Shown: in pieces, positions 43,757 to 53,982 of the stretch
How positions within the stretch are numbered: the first letter of the stretch is position 1
Layout of the letters: every line of letters starts with the position of its first letter
Assembly: GCA_030144725.1 (NCBI GenBank)
Contig: JASKMD010000013.1
Location: 2,566,322-2,630,321 of the forward strand
Length of the DNA stretch: 64,000 nucleotides
Direction: 5' to 3'
DNA from: Haematococcus lacustris
Taxonomy: Eukaryota; Chlorophyta; Chlorophyceae; Chlamydomonadales; Haematococcaceae
Position numbers and translations under genes: made by a program
Notes under the pieces: model-generated
The model's input: the letters and a program-made list of their open reading frames with translations, nothing else
Database searches by the model: none
Told to the model about the DNA's origin: nothing

Positions 43757-43992
43757 TGTAGCGTTCCGATTCTGCACTAAGCGGATCGGCGCTAGTGTCA
43801 CTGCTGAAGTGTGATACAGGCAGGTTAAGTGGTGGGCTGTACTGCTGCCCACCATTCGGGTTCGATCCCCGGAGGCCGTTCTATGTCTTAGCCTGGTTGC
43901 GCTGCAGCAGTCTGACACCTGTAACTGCGGTTAGCGTTGCATGGCGTTCACACACTGAAAAGATTTAAGGCGCGTTCCTTCTGAACGCTACA
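43757..43992 (+). repeat. 5' LTR of element X (236 bp)
   Basis: Bounded by perfect 10-bp inverted ends TGTAGCGTTC and GAACGCTACA. It contains a 7-bp-stem hairpin (GGTGGGC/GCCCACC, 43831-43853) followed by a tRNA T-arm-like GGTTCGATCC at 43859, and a TGTAA polyadenylation-type signal near 43919. Confidence 0.85.
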
Positions 43993-43993
43993 T

Positions 43994-44011
43994 TGGCTTC
44001 CGTGTTCCGAT
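43994..44011 (+). promoter_or_regulatory. Putative primer-binding site of element X
   Basis: Begins TGGCTTCCG one base after the LTR, as expected for pairing with a tRNA 3' CCA end. The tRNA is not identified. Confidence 0.5.
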
Positions 44012-44032
44012 ACCTCAGTGACTGGCCGCACC

Positions 44033-45574
44033 ATGACTGACACTACGCCAAATGGCGACACACCAGGCGCTGGCACAGCCGGCGGTCCTGCGGGTTCCCA
44101 GGCCATATTGGCCCAGGCCCTATCTGATCCCGAGTTTGCCAGGTCCCTGAGGGCGGCTTTGTTCCCCGACGGTGGTCCTGCTGCAACTCCGTCGCGGAAT
44201 GGGCAGGGCGATGGCCCAGTCCCTCCAGGCGATGAAGAAGACGAAGAGGAGGAGCAGGATGAGGAAGAAGAGGCTGACGACGTCTCTGAGGGCGAGATTG
44301 ACCTGTCCTCCGCAGACCAGCTGGCCCAGTCGCTGCTGGACACGCAGGACCAGCTAAAGGAAGCCAAAACCAAGCTGGCCAAGATGGAATCTCGCCAAAA
44401 GCTGACAGATCGCACACTGGCTGCGCTGGCTGAAAAGGTGGGTCTATTTCCTTGGTCCCCTCCCTCCATCCAGGACAGGCTGTTTAGCTCCATGCGCACT
44501 CCGTCCCCGAGTAGGTCAGGTACACGCCCTGCGTGTATTCCTGGTACCTTTAACTCGATCGGTGGGAGAGGCGGCGCTCTGCACCACCTCTTTCCCCAGG
44601 TCAATAGTCAGGCTCCAGCTGCTAAGTCTGTGCCTGGCCCTGATAAGTGGACAGACAATTGCACCAAGTCTCGTCGCAGGGCCTCTGCCTTCTGTGACGA
44701 CTTAGAAGCACATTGCCAGCGCTTCAACCTGGACATTGCCTCTGTTTTCCCTGCATTCCTGTCCGGGGCTGCGCGTGATGCTTGGTTGCCATCCATCCGT
44801 GCTGCTCATTTCGCACAAACCCGCACCGCACCTACCTGGCCTTACCTGCGACTGTCCTTTCTTGAGTATACAGGAGACGACTTGCGTGACGATGGCAGCA
44901 TTCGCATGTCGTCCCAGCTCCTTCTCAATGAATATGTCACTGCTTTCAGGAACAATCTGCTGACTGCTGGTGTCCAGTGCATGGATGAGAGTTTGCTTGT
45001 CTCCCTGTTTATCAAGGGACTGACATCTGAGCTGAAAAAGGCAGTCCTAAGGGATTCTGCTCCTTTTCCTGCCTTCACTCTGGCTCAGGCTATCGATTCT
45101 GCCAGGCAGGCTCAGCGTGCTGCTGAGATCCTTGCTGAGGCAGTCGGCACAAAGCGGCATGTTGCTGCTGTGCAGGCTAAGCAGCTGACTGAGGGTCTGG
45201 AGCGTGCAAACAACCCTCGTCCTCCTAAGAGCACCCAGAGCGACCCACCTGCCAAAGTCCCAGCCCGTTCCAGGGGCTTCAGGGCTGGCATGGCTGCTGG
45301 TCCTGCTGCTGGCTACCGTGTCATTCTGAAGCAGAAGGCTGAGGAGGCTGCTGAGCAGTCTAACATGAAGCCATGCCAGTATTGTCATCATTGCTATGAT
45401 CCCAGGCACCTTAAGCCTCTGTGTCCTTATAAGGACATGCCAGCTCTGGAAGCCAGGAAGCTATCTGGCTACCCTCGTCCTCCTGCTGATGCAAAGGCTG
45501 CAGGGAAGCGTCCTTCTGAGCAGCATGACTCTGAGCCCAAGAAGGGCAGGCTTGCGTCTGCCAATGGAAAGTAG
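44033..45574 (+). CDS. gag: Gag of element X
   Basis: A 513-residue capsid/nucleocapsid protein. The start at ATG 44033 (MTDTTPNGD) lies 40 nt after the LTR. Acidic stretch at about residues 65-90, a capsid-like helical core (including LEYTGDDLRDDGSIRMSSQL and LNEYVTAFRNNLL), and a canonical CX2CX4HX4C knuckle CHHCYDPRHLKPLC near residues 450-464. Ends TAG 45572; pol follows in the same frame. Confidence 0.85.
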   Translation: MTDTTPNGDTPGAGTAGGPAGSQAILAQALSDPEFARSLRAALFPDGGPAATPSRNGQGDGPVPPGDEEDEEEEQDEEEEADDVSEGEIDLSSADQLAQSLLDTQDQLKEAKTKLAKMESRQKLTDRTLAALAEKVGLFPWSPPSIQDRLFSSMRTPSPSRSGTRPACIPGTFNSIGGRGGALHHLFPQVNSQAPAAKSVPGPDKWTDNCTKSRRRASAFCDDLEAHCQRFNLDIASVFPAFLSGAARDAWLPSIRAAHFAQTRTAPTWPYLRLSFLEYTGDDLRDDGSIRMSSQLLLNEYVTAFRNNLLTAGVQCMDESLLVSLFIKGLTSELKKAVLRDSAPFPAFTLAQAIDSARQAQRAAEILAEAVGTKRHVAAVQAKQLTEGLERANNPRPPKSTQSDPPAKVPARSRGFRAGMAAGPAAGYRVILKQKAEEAAEQSNMKPCQYCHHCYDPRHLKPLCPYKDMPALEARKLSGYPRPPADAKAAGKRPSEQHDSEPKKGRLASANGK

Positions 45575-46107
45575 GGTGTTGCCCAGCCAGGACTATGCCA
45601 CGCCTGTGCTGTGGTACATGCTGATGAACCTGTCTTATGCACCTGTGCTACTGATATGGCTGGGACTAAGCCCCAGCTGATGGTTGTTGATGGTGTTGCT
45701 GTGCATGCTATGAGCCAGCCTTTCCCTGATCCAACTGTTGATGGCCATGCGTTCTCTGAGCAGACTGCTGTGACAGCAGCTCAGAACTGTGGGTCCTGTT
45801 TCAGTGCTGCTGACCCCTGTGTGGGTCATATTCTCTCGTGTAAGACTGCCCTGTGTTGTCCCCGTGCACCGTCTCAAGTCATCTTGGGGGTCTCTGGTCA
45901 AGATGACAAGGTGAGGTTCCAGTTTGCTGGCACCATTGATACTCATGCCTGTCACATGTTAGCTGATAGTGGTGCCGATGCATCACTCATCAGTGCTAGC
46001 TTTGTTCAGCTGCATAACATCCCAGTGTTTACTTATCCCATGTCACTCAGGTTTGATGTTGCCAACAACCAGCCTGTGATATGTGAGCATTATGTCAAAG
46101 TGCAGCT
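45575..46107 (+). CDS. pol: Pol of element X, N-terminal part with protease, interrupted
   Basis: Open in the gag frame directly after the gag TAG. Contains the aspartic protease motif DSGADASLIS at about 45965-45994. Cut at KVQL by the insertion of Y; the frame resumes at 61714 after one copy of the CAGCT duplication is removed. Confidence 0.85.
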
Positions 46108-46337
46108 TGTAACGGCGCGCGTCCGCGTGTCCGTATTCCACACTTTAGCAGAGTGACTGGGGAGGTCACTGGTGGGCTGTACACTGCCCACCATTCGGGT
46201 TCAACTCCCGGGGGTCCCGTTCTAAACCCAAGCCCAGTTGCTGTGTGAAGAGTGCGGTAGTAATGCAGTGGCGCTAATTATTACAACGACATGCTGCTCA
46301 CTCTGTAAGATTAAAGGCAGCGGCTGGCGCCGTGACA
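46108..46337 (+). repeat. 5' LTR of chromovirus Y (230 bp)
   Basis: Starts TGTAACGGCGC and ends GCGCCGTGACA (imperfect inverted ends). Carries the same hairpin (46171-46192) plus T-arm-like GGTTCAACTCC (46198-46208) as the X LTR. TGTAA occurs near 46313. Confidence 0.95.
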
Positions 46338-46339
46338 GA

Positions 46340-46357
46340 TGGTTTCCGACCGACGTA
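46340..46357 (+). promoter_or_regulatory. Putative primer-binding site of Y
   Basis: TGGTTTCCGACC starts two bases after the LTR; similar to TGGCTTCCG in X. The priming tRNA is not identified. Confidence 0.5.
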
Positions 46358-46368
46358 CACACAGCAAC

Positions 46369-47865
46369 ATGACGGACAAAGAGCCTCCTGGCAACTCCAA
46401 CGCCGGGTCTGGTGTTACCACAGCCCCTCCTGTTACAACTCCACTGGAAACAGCGTTCGATATGATGGACAAGCTCATCGAAGCCGCACAGGCTAATCCA
46501 GCCATGCGTGAGAAGTTCAAGGCGGTGTTTAACACCCCGTCAGGCGGCTCTATGGCCCCTGAGGACGGCCCTGGTGGCGGCCTTGGCGATGCTCTTGGTG
46601 AAGGCATCGAGGAAGGCGAGATGGACGTGCCACCAGGACGCTACACTGGAGGAGATCTGGAATACATTGAGGAGCTGGAGCAACGCCAAGCCCAGCTGGC
46701 GGCTGAGAACGAGGCTATGCGGCAGGCGCTCTCCACCATCAACACTCAAGTAAGGCCTCGAGCTCCTACAGGCCCTAGGTCAGATCCAGCGGGTAGGCCT
46801 GATGCGTCTGCGTTGCCTGATCGACCTGCGGGAAACAATGGGCAGAAGGAACGAGCTGTCCCTACGGGCCCTCCGGTTTCTGAGCTGCCTATGCCTTTGT
46901 CGCTGAGTGCCAGGTCTATACCAGGTCCCGACAAATGGACTGATGCTTGCAGTACTACTCATCGCAGAGCCTCTGCGTTTTGTGACGACTTAGAACGTCA
47001 CTGTGCTCGCTACAGGCTTGATGTCGCGTCTGCTATGCCTGCTTTTTTGACTGGCACAGCCCGCAACACCTGGTACCCCTCAGTCAAAAACGCATATGCT
47101 GCTTTGTATGCTGACGCACCTGACTGGGCTTACCTTCGTTCCGCCTTCTGTGAATACACAGGCGATGACCTTAGGGATGACTGCAATGTGGCTCGTACCA
47201 AGCTCATTGACGGGTCTCTTCAGATGACCACTGGCATGCTCTTGGGCAGCTATATCATTGCCTTCAGAAACAACTTGCTGATTGCAGGTTCTGACAGCAT
47301 GTGCCAGCCTCTGTTGTGCATGGTGTTTACCCGAGGTCTCAGCTCTGCCTTGCAGACAGCTGTTTTGAAGGATCTGGCTCCTTTCAATGCTGCTCGGCAG
47401 GCGCAGAGGAACATTGTCATGCTGGCCACCACAACACCATCTAAGGGTGCTGTGTCTAATGGTGTCCATGCTGTGCAAGCTGTGACGGCTATGGGTGGAG
47501 GTGCTCGCCCAGGCAGGAGGGGCTGTGGTCCCCCTCCTGGTCCTGCTGGTGGTAGCAAGCGCCCCAGGAAAGTCAACCTGTGGGCCTCTCCTCGCCCTGA
47601 GCCTGGCCAGTACTGTTACAAGTGCTACCATCCTGGTCACCTGTCCAACTGGCCCTGCCCGTTCCAGCAGTACACTGCTACTGAAGCCCGCCGCAGATCT
47701 GGCTACCAGAACCCACCTAACGGTGCCAAGAAGCCTGGGCAGAAGTCTGACTCTAAGCCTCCCTCTGAGCCAGAGGAGTCTGAGTCTGAGCCTGAGCAGC
47801 GTCCCCCACCTGCTCAGCCTAAGGGCCGGCGCTCTCAGTCCGCTCGCATTGCCGTGGGCCGCTGA
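46369..47865 (+). CDS. gag: Gag of chromovirus Y
   Basis: About 498 residues from ATG 46369 (MTDKEPPGN, parallel to MTDTTPNG of X). An upstream in-frame ATG at 46339 overlaps the primer site and is less likely. Shares with X the helical core (FCDDLERHC, CEYTGDDLRDDCN, IIAFRNNLLIAG). The zinc knuckle is CYKCYHPGHLSNWPC, with one residue more than the usual HX4C spacing. Ends TGA 47863; pol continues in the same frame. Confidence 0.85.
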   Translation: MTDKEPPGNSNAGSGVTTAPPVTTPLETAFDMMDKLIEAAQANPAMREKFKAVFNTPSGGSMAPEDGPGGGLGDALGEGIEEGEMDVPPGRYTGGDLEYIEELEQRQAQLAAENEAMRQALSTINTQVRPRAPTGPRSDPAGRPDASALPDRPAGNNGQKERAVPTGPPVSELPMPLSLSARSIPGPDKWTDACSTTHRRASAFCDDLERHCARYRLDVASAMPAFLTGTARNTWYPSVKNAYAALYADAPDWAYLRSAFCEYTGDDLRDDCNVARTKLIDGSLQMTTGMLLGSYIIAFRNNLLIAGSDSMCQPLLCMVFTRGLSSALQTAVLKDLAPFNAARQAQRNIVMLATTTPSKGAVSNGVHAVQAVTAMGGGARPGRRGCGPPPGPAGGSKRPRKVNLWASPRPEPGQYCYKCYHPGHLSNWPCPFQQYTATEARRRSGYQNPPNGAKKPGQKSDSKPPSEPEESESEPEQRPPPAQPKGRRSQSARIAVGR

Positions 47866-47971
47866 AGTGTTGCGCAGCCAGACAGCCAGATCTGTGCTGT
47901 GTCTGAACCTGAGCAACTGTTGCATGATGCTGCAGTTGTAGGAGCAAGGAGTGTGAGCAAGCCTAAGGCCA
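47866..47971 (+). CDS. pol: Start of Y pol, cut by element Z
   Basis: 35 codons open in the gag frame (SVAQPDSQICAVSEPEQ onward). The frame resumes at 53985 after removal of Z and one CA duplication. Confidence 0.7.
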
Positions 47972-48114
47972 CACTCGCGCCGATTAAGGCCGGAAGTCGC
48001 CTACGTCATTTCTTCCCGGGAGGCATACTGCAGATAGCCCCAGGAAAGGCCGACTCATCGCCGTTGTAATCATTGAAAAACTCCAAGTTGTTGCGATGTT
48101 ATAACTATTTGAAA

Positions 48115-48735
48115 AATCGCCCGACCCTGTACAGGGTCCTACCGACCCTGTACAGGGTCCTGGGCCACAGGGTTCTGTCGCACGGCTACAGGGTCCTGCG
48201 ACATTTGTCTACAGGGTTCTGCCGCACGCCTACCGGGTCCTGCCACACTTTCTCACAGGGTCCTGCCGCACGGCTACAGGGTCCTACGACACTCGTTCAC
48301 AGGGTCCTGCCGCACGGCTACAGGGTCCTGCGACACAGTTTTACAGGGTCCTGCCGCACGGCTACAGGGTTTTGCGACACGTTCTCACAGGGTTCTGCCG
48401 CACGGCTACAGGGTCCTACGACACACGTCTACAGGGTTCTGCCGCACGGCTACAGGGTCATGTGACACAATTTTACAGGGTTCTGCCGCACGGCTACAGG
48501 GTTTTGCCACACTTTCTCACAGGGTCCTGCCGCACGGCTACAGGGTCCTACGACACTCGTTCACAGGGTCCTGCCGCACGGCTACAGGGTCCTGCGACAC
48601 AGTTATACAGGGTCCTGCCGCACGGCTACAGGGTTCTGCGACACGTTCTCACAGGGTTCTGCCGCACGGCTACAGGGTCCTACGACACATTCTCACAGGG
48701 TCCTGCCTCACGTCTACAGGGTCCTGCCACAACGT
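48115..48735. repeat. Left subterminal minisatellite of Z (AGGGTCCTG core)
   Basis: About 28 units of ACAGGGTCCTG followed alternately by CCGCACGGCT or CGACACRNNT. The first units form the palindrome ACCCTGTACAGGGT. Confidence 0.95.
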
Positions 48736-49003
48736 ATGCAACGACGCCCGAAACCTCGCAACACCACAACAAACGGCATGTATTGCTGGTGCTAAGCACA
48801 TGCATTGATGCATCGTGACAACACCACACAACAACACCACACAACATCACTACAACAACAACACAACGACTCATGCCTTGCTCAACACATATGCCATGTG
48901 CACAACCGTAAGGACTGGCTGCACCTCATTGCTATGGGCTAACACCTCATCACGGGACGGCTAAGCACTTTGCCTTGCTGTCTATGCCACATGGCACCAA
49001 ATC
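48736..49003. other. Interior of Z without recognised content
   Basis: Contains CAACAACAC-type short repeats near 48820-48865 and otherwise nothing recognisable. Confidence 0.5.
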
Positions 49004-49290
49004 AGGCTGGGCTAGGCTAGGCTGGGCTAGCCTGGGGTAGGCTAGGCTTGGGTAGGCTAGGGTAGGCTAGCCTAGGCAAGGCTAGCCTGGGGTAGGCTAG
49101 GCTAGGCTAGCCTGGGGTAGGCTAGGCTAGGGTAGGCTAGGGTAGGCTAGCCTAGGCAAGGCTAGCCTGGGGTAGGCTAGGCTAGGGTAGGCTAGGGTAG
49201 GCTAGCCTAGGCAAGGCTAGCCTGGGGTAGGCTAGGCTAGGCTAGGCTGGGGTAGGCGAGGCTAGGCTAGGCTGGGGAAGGCTGGGCTAG
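49004..49290. repeat. GGCTA-type pentamer array in Z
   Basis: Irregular tandem GGCTAG/GGCTGG/GGGTAG units, with a higher-order period of about 65 bp visible three times. Confidence 0.9.
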
Positions 49291-49295
49291 GCTTG

Positions 49296-49480
49296 GCTCC
49301 AGGTTGCCCACTCCAGGTTGCCCGCTCCAGGCTGCCCGCTCCAGGCTGCCCGCTTCAGGCTGCCCGCTCCAGGCTGCCCGCTCCAGGCTGCCCGCTCCAG
49401 GCTGCCCGCTCCAGGCTGCCCGCTCCATGCTGCCCACTCCGGGCTGCCCGCTCCAGGCTGCCCGCTTCATGCTGCTACGC
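49296..49480. repeat. 14-bp tandem array (CCGCTCCAGGCTGC) in Z
   Basis: About 13 units with single-base variants. Confidence 0.9.
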
Positions 49481-51830
49481 CAAGGGCTGCTGGGTGCCAT
49501 TGGGTGGGGGAGAGGAGAGAAGAGGGGAGGAGGGGAGGAGGGGAGGAGGGTAGGTAGGTGGCAGACTCGGAAGTGGTGGTGGTGGGCTTGGGCAGGGAAG
49601 GGGGAAGGGGGAAGGGGGCAAGGGGCAGCAGTGTGACCATCAGACCTGCGGCAGCAAGAGGCATCCTTGCATTTAGGCTTGGCATTGGGGACCACTCATG
49701 TGCAGGGACTGGCCACTTACAGTTATGCTCCATGTCACGACGTTGGGGGAGGGTACGGGGTACGAGGAGGGTACGGTCCTTGCTGGCTCCTTGTTGGTTG
49801 CTGCTAGGGAGGTGGTGGTGGAAGTGTGAGGGTAAGGTAGGGGAGGGGCTGCAGTGTAGCGCAGGAGGGGGGAAGCGGAGCGACACGGGTGAGTTTGTGG
49901 GTAAGGGGAAGGACAAGGGAAGGGTGTAAACATTAGACCTGCAGCAAACAAGGGGCATGCTAGCCATCAGGCTTGGTACCAAGAGCCACAAATCTGCTTC
50001 ATGCTGGCCACTCACCGTTTGCTGGGGTGGGGTGGGGTGGGGTGGGGTGGGATGGGGTGGGGTGGGGTGGGGTGGGGTGAGGTGGGGTGGGGTGGGGTGG
50101 GGTGGGATAGGGGAGGGGTGGGGTGGGCAAGGGGTGGGCGTGTGACCGTCACACCTGCAAGCAACAAGGGGCGTGCTCACGGTAAGGCTGGGCAATGGGG
50201 GCCACTGATGTGCAAGGGGCTGGCCACTCACTGTTATCTCCATGTGCCATTGCTGAATCCTTGCTGCCTCCTTGTTGGCTGCTGCTCCTCCCTCCTGGCT
50301 GTGCCTCCTGGCTGTGGGGGGCATGGGCCTCTTGGCCTTGGCCAACCACTTGCCTTGCCCATGCCTCCTGGCTGCCACTCCTGGCTGCCGCTCCTAGCTG
50401 CTGCTCCTGGCTGCCGCTCCTGGCTGCTCCTCTTGGCTGCTCCTCTTGGTTGCGCCTCCTGGGGAGTGGTGGGTCTGGCAGGTGGTGCCACCAAGGGTGA
50501 GGGTGAGGGTGAGGATGACAGTCACCAAGGGTGAGGAGGGGGTGGAGCGATGGTCGCACGATGAGCGCACAAGGGGGAGCCAAGGGGTTCAGCATGGCAG
50601 TTACACAGTCCTTACCTCCATGTTCCTCCTGGCCTGGGTAAGGGTGAGGGAGAGGAGGAGGAGGGGGGTGTGAGGGAAGGAGGTGAGGGGGAGGAGGTGA
50701 GGGGGAGGAGGGAGAAGAGGCATGGGAAAGAAGAGTGGAGTGGAGGGGAGGGGAGAGGGAGGGGAGGGGGCCTGTTGCTCCTTGCTGCCGCTCTGGCTGC
50801 TGAGCTGACCATCACACCTGCAGCAAAGAAGGGGCGTGCTAGGATGAGGAGGAGGCCACTGATGAGGAGGAGGCCACTGATGGGGAGGGTTAGGCTGGGT
50901 ACAAGGGGTCACTTATGTGCGTGGGGCTAACCACTCACTGCTTGCTCCATGCGGTCCCTTGATCATTCCTTAGGGGGAGGGAGAGGGGGAGTGGGGGATC
51001 TGGCAGGTGGTGGTGGGCAGTGTGGTAGGGAGGAGGGAGGAGGGAAGAGGGAGGAGGGAAGAGCGAGGAGGGAGGAGGGTACGCTTTAACTCTTGTCCGC
51101 CGCCCTGGCTGCCGCTACTTGTTGCCGTTGTGGTTGCTGCTTCTGGCTGATGGAAGGTGCCACTGCGCCTTGGCACCGAACCTGCTCAAGCAACACATGG
51201 CACATGACACATGCCACGCTCCAACCTCGCGGTCGCACCTCAGAATCGCATCTATGCATCGCACCTTTGCAAGCTACCTTTGTGCCGTTCGCCCTCAACT
51301 CTGTGCTTGATCACAAATACCCTATTCCTTTCGCTGATCGCTAATGGCTGCGAGACCGAGCTGCATGCTGGCCTCTTGGCTGATGACTGATGGCTGCGAA
51401 GGCTAGCTGGCCCGCATTTCATGGCCGGCTGTGAGGCTGCGCATTTGGGCGCTGTTGATGTCGCTGCTGCTGAGTTTGGGATGGATGTGTCGCGTGTTGC
51501 GTGTTGCTGCATTACTGCGGGCTTTGCGAGGTCGACATGGTTTCCTCTCATGGCGCCTCGCGACCTCATGGCACACCAACGGCATGCTTGGTGGCAGCTA
51601 GCGCAGAATCCCAATACCAAGCCCGTCAGTTTTCGCGCTCTTGCATGCAAAACACATGCAGAAAGCGGGGTTGGCGAAACCCTGCACAGCGTCTTTGAAT
51701 CACTTAGGAGAAATCAACACAAGGAACGAAACCCTGCACAAGGTCGGCGAAACCCTGCACGAGGTCAGGGTTGACTTAGAAAAAGTCCATGCTTTGATCG
51801 AAACCCTGCACTAGGTTAGCAACTTGACTT
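49481..51830. other. Low-complexity interior of Z
   Basis: Purine-rich stretches (GGGAGGA), a (GGGGT)n run at 50023-50110, and repeated GCTCCTGGCTGCC words near 50365-50440. The phrase GAAACCCTGCAC recurs between 51677 and 51815. Open frames here are compositional and no gene is supported. Confidence 0.6.
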
Positions 51831-52080
51831 TGCACATGCTACCTACTAGGTTGTGCTTCTATTCTGATGCCTGACAACTCCTCATACTCAGCAATTTTAA
51901 AAAGTCACTTCAGTCAGTAAGCACCATCTCCCTTAGCCAAATTCGGGGTGAGGGCCAGGCTGATGGTCCAGTAGCTCCGCAATGACCAAGAATTTCACTT
52001 TGGCCCAAGAGAGTCTTCTCTTCCACTAGGTCACAGCAACCTACATGCCAAGTCTCAGACCTCAACTCGCAAGTTTGCCG
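51830..52080. repeat. Direct repeat 1 in Z (about 250 bp)
   Basis: Diverged copy of 53700-53965. Both share CACCTACTAGGTTG-like starts, CTTTGGCCCAAGAGAGTCTT and TCAGACCTCAACT. Confidence 0.75.
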
Positions 52081-53470
52081 AGCCAGCCAGCCCCTGTGGG
52101 CCAGGACCCTGTGGTGAGGGGCCAGAACCCTGTGGTGTGGTGCCAGGACCCTGTGGTGTGGTGCCAGGACCCTGTGGTATGGTGCCAGGACCCTGTGGGA
52201 GTGGTGCCAGGACCCTATGTGCCAGAACCCTGTGGGTGTGCGGCAGAACCCTGTAGCGAAACGTCGCAGGACCCTGTAGGCGTGCGGCAGAACCCTGTAG
52301 CGAAACGTCGCAGGACCCTGTAGGCGTGCGGCAGAACCCTGTAGCCAAACGTCGCAGGACCCTGTGGGTGTGCGGCAGAACCCTGTAGCGAAACGTCGCA
52401 GGACCCTGTAGGCGTGCGGCAGAACCCTGTAGCGAAACGTCGCAGGACCCTGTAGGCGTGCGGCAGAACCCTGTAGCGAAACGTCGCAGGACCCTGTAGG
52501 CGTGCGGCAGAACCCTGTAGCCAAACGTCGCAGGACCCTGTAGGCGTGCGGCAGAACCCTGTAGCGAAACGTCGCAGGACCCTGTAGGCGTGCGGCAGAA
52601 CCCTGTAGCCAAACGTCGCAGGACCCTGTGGGTGTGCGGCAGAACCCTGTAGCCAAACGTCGCAGGACCCTGTAGGCGTGCGGCAGAACCCTGTAGCCAA
52701 ACGTCGCAGGACCCTGTAGGCGTGCGGCAGAACCCTGTAGCCAAACGTCGCAGGACCCTGTAGGCGTGCGGCTGAACCCTGTAGCCAAACGTCGCAGGAC
52801 CCTGTATCCGTGCGGCAGAACCCTGTAGCCAAACGTCGCAGGACCCTGTAGGCGTGCGGCAGGACCCTGTAGCCAAACGTCGCAGGACCCTGTGGGTGTG
52901 CGGCAGAACCCTGTAGCCAAACGTCGCAGGACCCTGTAGGCGTGCGGCAGAACCCTGTAGACGTGTGTCGAAGGACCCTGTAGGCGTGCGGCAGGACCCT
53001 GTAGCCAATCGTGGCAGGACCCTGTAGGCATGCGGCAGGACCCTGTAGACTAACGTCGCAGGACCCTATGTGCCAGAACCCTGTGGGTGTGCAGAAGGAC
53101 ACAGTAGGCCAGGACCCTGTGGTGCCAGGACCCTGTGATGTGGTGCCCGGACCCTGTGGTGTGGTGCAGGGACCCTGTGGTGTGGTGCCAGGACCCTGTA
53201 GGCCAGGACCCTGTGGTGTGGTGCCACAACCCTGTAGGCCAAGACCTGGTGGTATGGTGCCAGCACCCTGTGGTGTGGTGCCAGGACCCTGTGGGCCAGG
53301 ACCCTGTGGTGAGGTGCCAGGACCCTGTGGTGTGGTGCCAGGACCCTGTGGTGTGGTGCCAGGACCCTTTAAGCCAGGACCCTGTGGTGTGGTGCCAGGA
53401 CCCTGTGAGCCACAACCCTGTGGTGAGGTACCAGGACCCTGTGGAGAAAGACACACATCGTAGGACCCTG
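52081..53470. repeat. Right subterminal minisatellite of Z (44-bp and 21-bp units)
   Basis: 21-bp units (GGTGTGGTGCCAGGACCCTGT) flank a block of about 19 44-bp units with AGGACCCTGTAGGCGTGCGG and AGAACCCTGTAGCSAAACGT. The core CAGGACCCT is the reverse complement of the left array core, so the two arrays form inverted arms. Confidence 0.95.
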
Positions 53471-53699
53471 TACAGGGTCCTGGCACACATGGTCGAAAGC
53501 ATCCAAACGGGGTCAACATGACCAACCACCGGCTATGTAGGAATCCTAACTGGGTTCTATCACATAGGGATGCAAAGAATGATTATAATATCAACACTCA
53601 TAGGGTACACAGGACCCTGTACAGGGTCCTACGACCATGATGTCGCTAGGAACCTGTACAGGGTCCTGGAACACGGGCCATAGCTCATCACTGGCTGAG

Positions 53700-53965
53700 A
53701 CTTTTTGCATGCCACCTACTAGGTTGGGCAGCTGTAACCACCCTCCACAACCTCTCATACTCACATTTCATGAAAAGTGACTTTGGTCACACGGTGCCAA
53801 CTCCCTTAGCCAAAATCAGGGTCACAGCCCCACACCTGGCCCAGCAACTCGACACCGAGTGAGAATTACACTTTGGCCCAAGAGAGTCTTGTCATCCCCT
53901 AGGTCACAGCAGCCCACATACCAAGTTTCAGACCTCAACTCTCAGGTTTTTCAAGCCAGCCAGGC
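53700..53965. repeat. Direct repeat 2 in Z, next to the right end
   Basis: Same sequence family as 51830-52080, at roughly three quarters identity by eye; it runs almost to the right terminal repeat. Confidence 0.75.
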
Positions 53966-53982
53966 CTTAATTTGCACGAGTG

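Larger units (their letters stand above)
47972..53982. mobile_element. Element Z: 6-kb non-autonomous CACTC-ended DNA transposon
   Basis: Terminal inverted repeats CACTCGCGCCGATTAAGGCC (left) and CACTCGTGCAAATTAAGGCC (right, reverse complement). The 2-bp duplication CA is at 47970-47971 and 53983-53984. Removing the element restores the Y pol frame, which confirms both ends. No transposase is visible; the interior is minisatellite and low-complexity sequence. The CACT ends and subterminal arrays suggest the CACTA (EnSpm) superfamily, though its duplications are usually 3 bp. Confidence 0.85.

Noticed and set aside
43831..43872. A tRNA gene in the LTR
   Set aside because: Only an anticodon-arm-like hairpin and a T-arm are visible; no D-arm or acceptor stem can be paired.
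50023..50110. (GGGGT)n run as telomeric DNA
   Set aside because: Not the TTTAGGG or TTTTAGGG type expected of plants and green algae, and internal to element Z.
52200..53060. Regular 44-bp repeats resembling a CRISPR array
   Set aside because: The whole unit repeats with no unique spacers, and the setting is an algal transposon. It is a minisatellite.
51910..53525. Long open frames (over 300 codons, - strand) across the Z array
   Set aside because: They arise because the repeat lacks stops in several frames; no domain or codon pattern supports a gene.
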